Assembly (NCBI GenBank): GCA_963803735.1
Contig: CAWDNV010000010.1
Coordinates: forward strand, 310,001 to 374,000
DNA length: 64,000 nt
Direction of reading: 5' to 3'
Source of the DNA: Palsa-189 sp963803735
GTDB lineage: Bacteria > Acidobacteriota > Terriglobia > Acidiferrales > UBA7541
This document shows positions 58,056-64,000 of the stretch, piece after piece. How positions within the stretch are numbered: position 1 is the stretch's first letter; the number at the start of each line of letters is the position of its first letter. Both the position numbers and the translations under genes were made by a program. Under the pieces are notes generated by a model. The model worked only from the letters and a program-made list of their open reading frames with translations. It had not been told where the DNA came from and did no database searches.

Positions 58056-59000
58056 ATGGCAAGCGTTCGCACTACGTCGAGGGGGTTTGCGTCTGCAATG
58101 GCGCTGGCGACAGTCTTCACGTTCTCGCCGCTAATCCGCGCTCAAAACGCGACGCAATCGGGAACCAAACAATCAGGAGCAAAATCACAAGGAGCGAGTA
58201 AAAATCAGCAGGCGGCTCCTGACCATATTTACCCCGAGCCTGTCGACTATTGGAAACAGACCGGCACCGTGCCCGCGAAGGGAGCGAAAACGACGGGAGG
58301 TCCTGCTCCGCGTCATGACATCTCCGGCGTATGGGACCCGGGCGAAGTTGGAATCCAAATCTTCGGTGCGGGCTCGATGCCCGCGGATGGCAAGCCTGAA
58401 CATGCTTTGCCTTTCACTCTTGCGGGTCTGGAGGCGTTGAACCGCAATAAGCCGAACGGGGGTAATGGAACCGCTTCGCTGGCGGAGAACAACGACCCCG
58501 TCTTCATCTGCGACCCCCAGGGAACGCCTCGCGAAGATCTGTATGAGATGAGGACGACACAAATCGTCCAGACGCCGCTCAAGATCTACTTCATGTATAC
58601 ATTTGGCAGGGTTTGGCGCGTCATTTGGACGGATGGCCGCGCGCTCCCCAAAGATCCCGAGCCCCGCTGGTATGGCTACTCGGTCGGCAAATGGGTGGAC
58701 GACACCACGCTCACCGTCGAGACGAACGGCTTGGATGAAAGAACGTGGCTCGATCGGGCAGGTCGCCCACATAGTGCCGATCTGCGCGTGGAGGAGCGGT
58801 TTCACCGCGCCGATCACGACCACCTGGAGCTCAGCGTCACGATCAATGACCCTCAAATGTATACCAAACCCTGGGTTGCTCTGGACAAGATGCGTTTCGA
58901 ATCGCAGCCGGACGATTTCGATGTGCGCGAGATGATTTGCGCGCCTTCGGAGTATCAGGGATACGAGAAAGAGGTCGGCGATCCCGCCAGCAGCAAATAG
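58056..59000 (+). CDS. Secreted hypothetical protein (partner of DUF6152)
   Basis: A 314-residue exported protein. The start at 58056 (GGAG six bases upstream) opens a signal peptide (MASVRTTSRGFASAMALATVFTFSPLIRA). The mature part has a Gln/Ser/Lys-rich linker, then APRHDISGVWDPG, VFICDPQGTPREDLYE, MYTFGRVWRVIWTDGRALP, PRWYGYSVGKWVDDTTLTVETNGLDERTWLDRAGRPHS and ERFHRADHDHLELSVTINDP. These strings, such as GRVWRVIWTDGR and GYSVGKWVDDTTLTVET, are characteristic of a large uncharacterised family in Acidobacteria. No enzyme motif is recognised. Next to DUF6152 in the same direction. Confidence 0.8.
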   Translation: MASVRTTSRGFASAMALATVFTFSPLIRAQNATQSGTKQSGAKSQGASKNQQAAPDHIYPEPVDYWKQTGTVPAKGAKTTGGPAPRHDISGVWDPGEVGIQIFGAGSMPADGKPEHALPFTLAGLEALNRNKPNGGNGTASLAENNDPVFICDPQGTPREDLYEMRTTQIVQTPLKIYFMYTFGRVWRVIWTDGRALPKDPEPRWYGYSVGKWVDDTTLTVETNGLDERTWLDRAGRPHSADLRVEERFHRADHDHLELSVTINDPQMYTKPWVALDKMRFESQPDDFDVREMICAPSEYQGYEKEVGDPASSK

Positions 59001-59113
59001 TCTTCGGGCCACCGCATAAGCCAAAGCCCACAAGTCAAACTAAGCCCGGCGCAATCTGCTCGTTTCCGGAAATTCCGTCGCAACTTCAACAATTTGCCTG
59101 CACCCCGACCCTG

Positions 59114-59157
59114 TTAATCGTACGTTTATCTCCACATCTGTACTCTGGCCGCAGATC
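59114..59157. promoter_or_regulatory. Conserved upstream box, copy 2
   Basis: A 44-base copy of the box at 57428 (TTAATCGTACGTTTATCTCC ... TACTCTGGCCGCAGATC), about 84 bases before the PepSY gene. A few substitutions and two single-base gaps; the TTTATC and TACTCTGGCC blocks are unchanged. Confidence 0.55.
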
Positions 59158-59240
59158 GAACGAGGCTGACGCTCCGACAGGGTTGACTTGCAGGAGCGGC
59201 CCGCGATTCAGAGCGTCAGCCAATAAAAAGGAGAAGGTCC

Positions 59241-59612
59241 ATGAAACGAGCCAAGATATTCGCAGCAGTGATTTACGCAATGCTGGCAGTGGGGACGATC
59301 GCGTTTGTGCACTATCCCGAATTGGAGGCGCGCGAAATGCACGCCAAGATCGGGACAGAGCAAGCGCGTGAAACGGCGTTAAGGGCCGTCCCTGGCACGG
59401 TGAAGGAGAGCGACCTGGAGACCGAACACGGCCGGCTGATCTATTCCTTCGAGATCAAGCGGCCCGGGCAGCGCGGCATCACCGAAGTAAACGTGAGCGC
59501 GATGGACGGCTCGATCGTGGATATTCACCGCGAGCACGCCGGCAAAAGCCGCAAAGCAGAGCAGCACGCTCAGTTGAATGCCGAGTCCACCAATCACCGA
59601 AATGATCTGTGA
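59241..59612 (+). CDS. PepSY-domain protein
   Basis: A 123-residue protein with an N-terminal hydrophobic segment (IFAAVIYAMLAVGTIAFV) and one PepSY domain: ARETALRAVPGTVKESDLETEHGRLIYSFEI and ITEVNVSAMDGSIVDIHRE. PepSY domains act as inhibitors or chaperones of secreted peptidases, and here the protein is likely anchored in the inner membrane or periplasm. AAGGAG precedes the ATG. It follows the DUF6152 pair and carries the same upstream box. Confidence 0.9.
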   Translation: MKRAKIFAAVIYAMLAVGTIAFVHYPELEAREMHAKIGTEQARETALRAVPGTVKESDLETEHGRLIYSFEIKRPGQRGITEVNVSAMDGSIVDIHREHAGKSRKAEQHAQLNAESTNHRNDL

Positions 59613-59848
59613 TCATTGGCTGCGGTTCACAACGTTCAGAGCCGGCGCCCTCGATATTGCACGGCGGTTTCGCGAGGGCGCCGCGCCCTGAACACAGCAG
59701 CTCATCGCTAAATACAGATCCTCAAGCAAAGCATCGCAACAATCCTTCCCGGACCTACTGACGCTCTCGGATATAATTCCTCCGCTATTTTGTTTGTCAC
59801 TAACGCGCCGGTGATCCATACCCACTCCACCTACTGGAAAGAGTCCGC

Positions 59849-61012
59849 ATGCTTGTAAACGAGTGGATCGACATACACGCTCACTTCTATCCGCCTGAAA
59901 CGGCCGCCCAGCGCGAGGCGCGCATGGCCGCTATGAAGCAGGCCGGCTGGGTGGTTTCGGAGCCTTTTTGCTGGGATCCGGAACGCATCCTCAACTACAT
60001 GGACCGAACCGGCATCGCTATGCAGATGCTGAGCAACATCCCGAAAAATGTGCCTGCGCTGCGAGTTTCGAACAATTACGCAGCGTCGCTCGTTCGCGAA
60101 CATCCCACCCGCTTCGGTTTGCTGACTGCTTTGCCCACTGACAGCCCGGAAGACGCGCTGGCGGAGATCGATCGCGCCTTTGGCGATCTGCATACGGACG
60201 GCTTTGCGGTGACGTGCTGCTACAACGGCGTTTACCTGAGCGACGCGCGCCTCGATCCGGTGTGGAAAGAATTAGATCGCCGCAGCGCCGTAGTCTTTGC
60301 GCATCCGGACGCGTACGCTCCCGCGTCGATGGGCCGCCCCTGCGCGCTTGCCGAAGTGGCCTTCGAGACGGCCCGCACCGTGATCGACATGCTGTATTCG
60401 GGAACATTCCGAAAATTTCCGAACATCAAGTTTGTGCTGGCCCACTGTGGCGGAGCGCTTCCGGCACTCTCCGGCAGGCTTTTGATCCTCGGCCACGAAA
60501 GCTGGGTGCCAAATCCCAATAGCGTGACTCCTACCGAGTTTCGATCGCACCTGCGTCGTCTCTATCTGGACACGGCGGCAACCTGCCCCACCACACTCGG
60601 CCCGGCGCTGGCCATGACCACCCACGATCGTCTGGTTTACGGCTCGGATTGCGGCGTGCCTTGCACGACCGATGCGACGATGCAGGTCAATCTGGAGGCG
60701 CTGCTCAGCTATGCTGGCCTCACGCGAGAGCAGATCGAGGATATCGGCCACAATGGCCTTCGCCTGTTTCCCGCCGCCGCCGAGCGCATAAGGAAGAGGC
60801 GGCAGGCAAAGCCGTTCACGCGCCGCGATGTGAGGGAGAATCTGCCAAAACACAGGCAGCACAAGGTGCAAAGGCGTGAATCCGCAAATCGAAAACGCTC
60901 TCAGCGCATCGCGATCTCTGCCATTTGCTCTGCAATGTCGGGCACATCGCCATTCGAGGAGTTCGTCAGGACAATCGCGGTGACCTGCCGGCCGGGCACA
61001 CGCAGGATGTGA
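59849..61012 (+). CDS. Amidohydrolase family protein (ACMSD-like)
   Basis: A metal-dependent hydrolase of the amidohydrolase-2 group (387 residues as read). Metal ligands: WIDIHAHFYPP (H-x-H, about 7-17), VVFAHPDAYAP (about 147-157), VLAHCGGALP (about 194-203) and YGSDCGVPC (about 267-275). The family includes ACMSD decarboxylase and gamma-resorcylate decarboxylase; the substrate is not predictable. The last 50 residues are Lys/Arg rich, unlike the family, and overlap the convergent serine hydrolase by 112 bases, suggesting the natural stop codon was lost by a frameshift near 60800. Confidence 0.88.
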   Translation: MLVNEWIDIHAHFYPPETAAQREARMAAMKQAGWVVSEPFCWDPERILNYMDRTGIAMQMLSNIPKNVPALRVSNNYAASLVREHPTRFGLLTALPTDSPEDALAEIDRAFGDLHTDGFAVTCCYNGVYLSDARLDPVWKELDRRSAVVFAHPDAYAPASMGRPCALAEVAFETARTVIDMLYSGTFRKFPNIKFVLAHCGGALPALSGRLLILGHESWVPNPNSVTPTEFRSHLRRLYLDTAATCPTTLGPALAMTTHDRLVYGSDCGVPCTTDATMQVNLEALLSYAGLTREQIEDIGHNGLRLFPAAAERIRKRRQAKPFTRRDVRENLPKHRQHKVQRRESANRKRSQRIAISAICSAMSGTSPFEEFVRTIAVTCRPGTRRM

Positions 61013-61893
61013 GTGGCATAACCCGACCAGCCTCCCGAGTGCTCGACCGTTTTCTCGCCATGCAATTCGCTGATGAACCAGCCAAATCCGTAAGAGCTCG
61101 GGTGTGTCAGCAGGTCCGTCCGGATCTCTTTACCATCATTGGTGTGGCCGGGAGTAAAAGCCATCTCGAGTGTTGAGCGGCTCACCAGCCGCTCGGTATA
61201 TAGGGCTTGGTCCCACTTGTAGAGATCGTTAATTGTGCTGTAGATCCCGTCCTCGCCGTAAACGGCATTTTCAGGACTGTAGGTAACGTCTTGCCACTTG
61301 CCGTCGCGTTTGGCATATCCCAGCGCGAGCCGCAGCACCTTTTGCTTGCGCTCATCTACGACTAAAGTGTCATGCATTCCGAGAGGATCGAAAATCGTCT
61401 CCTTCAGAAATTCGGCATAGCGCTCGCCGGTGATGCGTTCGACGATCTGGCCGAGCACGACGTAGGCGGAATCGCTGTATTCGAACTTTTCGCCTGGAAG
61501 GAAGCGCAGTTTCTCCTGGCGGCTGAGAATTTGCAGGACTTCCGCGGCGGTCAGTTCGCGCGCGTCCGGGCGGCTTTTGGACGAGCGAAAATAGTTCTCG
61601 TCCAGCTTCACGCCCAGAATGTCGTCATACTGCGTAAGTCCCGCAGTGTGATTCAGCAGGTTGCGAATCGTGATGGTCCGCGCATAAGCCGGAAACTCCG
61701 GGCAAAATTTGGCGAGCGTATCGTCAAATTGCAGCTTGTGCCGTTCCGTAAGAATCATAATAGCCATGGCCGTGAATTGCTTGGTGAGCGACGCCAGCAG
61801 GAATTGCGTGTCGGGCGTGATGGGCGTGCGCGCCTCGAGATCGGCAAATCCGAAGACTCTGCGGTACTCGATGCGTCCATTGCGGACGAGCAT
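60901..61893 (-). CDS. Serine hydrolase (beta-lactamase/PBP-like), main part, frameshifted
   Basis: 331 residues from MLVRNGRIEYRRVFG. The beta-lactamase/PBP4* fold motifs are present: SLTKQF (S-x-x-K nucleophile, with the catalytic Ser), YSDSAYVVLGQIVERITG (Tyr motif) and HSGGWSGY near the C-terminus (H-S-G). The frame before this point is not homologous. The missing first 40 residues, including a signal peptide, are in another frame (see 61894-62089), separated by one extra base near 61893. Probably an exported esterase or D,D-peptidase. Confidence 0.88.
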   Translation of the reverse strand: MLVRNGRIEYRRVFGFADLEARTPITPDTQFLLASLTKQFTAMAIMILTERHKLQFDDTLAKFCPEFPAYARTITIRNLLNHTAGLTQYDDILGVKLDENYFRSSKSRPDARELTAAEVLQILSRQEKLRFLPGEKFEYSDSAYVVLGQIVERITGERYAEFLKETIFDPLGMHDTLVVDERKQKVLRLALGYAKRDGKWQDVTYSPENAVYGEDGIYSTINDLYKWDQALYTERLVSRSTLEMAFTPGHTNDGKEIRTDLLTHPSSYGFGWFISELHGEKTVEHSGGWSGYATHILRVPGRQVTAIVLTNSSNGDVPDIAEQMAEIAMR

Positions 61894-62089
61894 TGCTGGC
61901 CATTCCCGGAGCGTTCTTCTCTTTCCAGTCATCCAGCAGCTTGTTGAGGCGGCTAGGTAGCGTTTGCGCCTGAACACTGCCACACGTGGATGCTGCGAGG
62001 AGCATGCAACTGGCCATCATCGCCCGGATCTTTGTGGTGTTGATCCGGCCGATGATAAGGTGACGCGCGATGACGCCGGAAAATTTCAT
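61894..62089 (-). pseudogene. Signal-peptide fragment of the serine hydrolase
   Basis: In this frame, MMASCMLLAASTCGSVQAQT gives a signal peptide with cleavage near QAQ, followed by LPSRLNKLLDDWKEKNAPGMA, the normal N-terminus of this hydrolase family. The continuation MLVRNG is in the other frame. Deleting one A from AGCAATGCTC joins the two. Start at 62089 or 62020. Confidence 0.7.
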
Positions 62090-62258
62090 CTGCGTTGGTT
62101 CAAAGCTCCGGTTGACACGCGTTTTTCCCGAGCATTAGACTCCGCGCAACATACTTAGCGCAAGCCGCCTTGCTTGTGAGGGAGTGATGATCAAGAACAT
62201 CGATGGGAACGTACCAATGCTGAGAGCAGCGTATAACCATGTGCGAAAGGGGGCGTGT

Positions 62259-63677
62259 ATGCAGAAAACTGGGCATCGAGTGGCCCGCACAGCCACGCCG
62301 GGACTACTGGCATTAGCGCCGGTGGCCGCCTGCATGGTCCTGCTGGGCGCGGTCACGCTCTGGGCGCAGTTGCAGGCGCCTCCGGCGCCCTGGCGCGGAG
62401 CCGGGCCGACGCCGTGCGTCGGTTCCGACGGCGGCTTCTATAAATGCCCTCCGGCGGCGCAAACGATCGCGGTGCGCGCCGGTCATTTGTTCGACAGCAA
62501 GAACGGCACTATGTTGACGAAGCAGGTGGTGGTGCTTCAAGGCGACAAGATCATCGACGTAGGCCCCGAAGCTCAAGTGAAAATCCCGGCGGGAGCGCAG
62601 GTGATCGACTTGAGCCAGGCCACGGTCTTGCCCGGATTGATAGACGCTCACACGCACATGTTCGACGCACGCAAACCGAATGGCACTACGGAAAACGCCA
62701 TGCTGATCGCCGTGTCGAACGTGCAGGCGGACCTTCGCGCGGGTTTCACGTCTGCGCGCGACATGAGCACGCACGGCAACGGCTACGGCGACATCGCCAT
62801 CCGCGACGCCATCAACCAGGGCCGCATCGACGGCCCCAGGTATCAGGTGTCGACGCTGGGAATCGTGTGGGGCGCCAAACCGGCGAATCCTGCCGCTCCG
62901 GATAATCCATTGGCAAGCACAGTGGTGCGTTCGGTGGAAGACGCGCACGCAGCCGTGCGCGAGCAGGTGAGCCACGGCGCGGACTGGATCAAGCTTTTTC
63001 CCACCGGCGGATATTCGTTCACGCCCACGGGCCAGGTGAAATATGAATTGACCTATCCGATGCCGGTTTTGCAAGCGCTAATCGATGAAGCGCATCGCCT
63101 GGGCAAAAAGACGGGCTGTCACGTTTATGGGGGCGAGGGGGAACGAAACGCCATCCTCGCGGGCTGCGACACCATCGAGCACGCCTTCGATCTGGATCAG
63201 GAGCAAGCCAATATGATGGTGGCCAAGAACCTTTTCTACGATCCGACGCTTCAGCGTTACATCGAGCCGTACATCGACGATAACGATTCGAAGAATACCG
63301 GCGGCAAGTATCGTATAACCTCCATTTTCGAGAAGGCTGTCTCGATGGCGGTGAAAACCAAGGGAATGAAAATCATGGTGGGCAGTGGAGTGGATGGCGC
63401 GACCTTCGCCCATGGGACGCAGGCGCTCGAATTTGAAATGCTCGTGAAGCATGTCGGCATGAGTCCGGCGCGCGCCATGCAGAGTGGAACCATGGTGAAC
63501 GCCGAAGCCCTGGGATGGCAGGACCGCATCGGTTCCATCGACAAGGGAAAGTATGCGGACCTGGTCGCCGTCTCCGGCAATCCGCTCGCGGATATCACGG
63601 AACTTCAGCGCGTGAAATTTGTGATGAAGGGCGGAAAAATCATCAAGAACGAGCTAGCCTCTCAAATCGATCCCTGA
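62259..63677 (+). CDS. Exported amidohydrolase (imidazolonepropionase/Xaa-Pro dipeptidase-like)
   Basis: A protein of about 472 residues. The start at 62259 (AGGGGG five bases upstream) opens a signal peptide (MQKTGHRVARTATPGLLALAPVAACMVLLGAV); an in-frame start at 62187 is also possible. The composite amidohydrolase has an N-terminal beta-sandwich (AVRAGHLFDSKNGTML) and the metal motif LPGLIDAHTHMFD (H-x-H), GADWIKLFPTGG (metal Lys region), GCHVYGGEGERNAILAGCDTIEHAF and a final DLVAVSGNPLADITEL. Family members hydrolyse amide bonds in peptides or cyclic compounds outside the cytosol. Substrate unknown. Confidence 0.92.
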   Translation: MQKTGHRVARTATPGLLALAPVAACMVLLGAVTLWAQLQAPPAPWRGAGPTPCVGSDGGFYKCPPAAQTIAVRAGHLFDSKNGTMLTKQVVVLQGDKIIDVGPEAQVKIPAGAQVIDLSQATVLPGLIDAHTHMFDARKPNGTTENAMLIAVSNVQADLRAGFTSARDMSTHGNGYGDIAIRDAINQGRIDGPRYQVSTLGIVWGAKPANPAAPDNPLASTVVRSVEDAHAAVREQVSHGADWIKLFPTGGYSFTPTGQVKYELTYPMPVLQALIDEAHRLGKKTGCHVYGGEGERNAILAGCDTIEHAFDLDQEQANMMVAKNLFYDPTLQRYIEPYIDDNDSKNTGGKYRITSIFEKAVSMAVKTKGMKIMVGSGVDGATFAHGTQALEFEMLVKHVGMSPARAMQSGTMVNAEALGWQDRIGSIDKGKYADLVAVSGNPLADITELQRVKFVMKGGKIIKNELASQIDP

Positions 63678-63681
63678 GGGC

Positions 63682-63903
63682 CTACCTGCGCGCGGCGGCT
63701 GACCGCGAAGGCCGCGTCGATTCGTTCGCCTGAGGTGTTTGCGGCAGCGTTAGATCGCCGATCATGAGTTGGACGGCTTGCCGGTTCATACGCGCGCGCA
63801 AAAGCCATTGTGCGAGTTCAGGCGTGAGTGGCCTGCCGAACTCAGTCTCAAGGTCCCTCAGTTCGTTAGGATTCATCCTCGAATACGGAATTTCGTAGGG
63901 CAT
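63682..63903 (-). CDS. Small hypothetical protein
   Basis: A 73-residue protein with a strong GGGGGAG site six bases before the ATG at 63903. Its sequence is helical (NELRDLETEFGRPLTPELAQWLLRARMN) with a disordered, Ser/Arg-rich tail. No family is recognised. The stop lies four bases after that of the convergent amidohydrolase. Confidence 0.65.
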   Translation of the reverse strand: MPYEIPYSRMNPNELRDLETEFGRPLTPELAQWLLRARMNRQAVQLMIGDLTLPQTPQANESTRPSRSAAARR

Positions 63904-64000
63904 GTTGTCTCCCCCATTTTACTTAAGCTGACTAGTCAAGCCGACGCTGCTGCCGTTCGTCCTTTGCCGTTCAGCATAGTCTCCACGGCGAGAACTAGTT

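Overview
The window looks like chromosomal DNA of a soil-type acidobacterium (phylum Acidobacteriota, probably Terriglobia). This is inferred from the GC-rich sequence, four PilZ proteins, DUF2934, DUF6152 and DUF805 genes, the gene order trpS-scpA-scpB-pseudouridine synthase, and dense families of hairpin repeats between genes. No rRNA, tRNA, CRISPR array, transposase or integrase was found.

Layout. Positions 1-8 kb hold metabolic and accessory genes: SDR fragment, phosphoribosyltransferase, BON/SRPBCC membrane protein, two PilZ proteins, aldehyde dehydrogenase, UBP zinc finger, aldo/keto reductase, YceH. Positions 8-21 kb are dominated by small stress-type proteins, most with strong Shine-Dalgarno sites: a phosphoesterase, a histone-fold DUF1931 protein, DUF2934, Hsp20, GlsB-like, a cysteine-rich copper-storage protein, DUF4126, PilZ and DUF2267. 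A two-gene transglutaminase operon, a HAD phosphatase and a BaiN-type flavoprotein are mixed in. Positions 22-27 kb carry a decayed PAP2 phosphatase, type I and type II glutamine synthetases in tandem, and inositol-3-phosphate synthase. Positions 28-44 kb are mostly housekeeping: acyltransferase, PolX, a deoxyhypusine-synthase-like enzyme, NUDIX, a LytTR regulator, acyl-CoA dehydrogenase, trpS, scpAB, pseudouridine synthase, CoA-binding protein, RarA and a SpoU methyltransferase. Nearly all intergenic repeats lie in 25.7-43.6 kb. Positions 44-49 kb hold an ICMT-like methyltransferase, malic enzyme and a frameshifted fumarase. Positions 49-57 kb are regulatory: four response regulators without kinases, one OmpR-type pair, and a Phd/RelE-like toxin-antitoxin operon with a palindromic operator. 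Positions 57-64 kb encode secreted or metal-dependent hydrolases, a DUF6152 protein with a secreted partner, and a PepSY protein.

Most notable points: a bacterial histone-fold protein; a type I glutamine synthetase with Phe at the adenylylation-site position next to a type II enzyme; an AT-richer in-frame insert in TrpRS; a 44-46 nt conserved box upstream of two secreted-protein genes; three decayed or frameshifted genes (PAP2, fumC, serine hydrolase); and three families of intergenic hairpin repeats. No clearly new multi-gene system is evident. All functions are assigned by reading motifs, without database searches.
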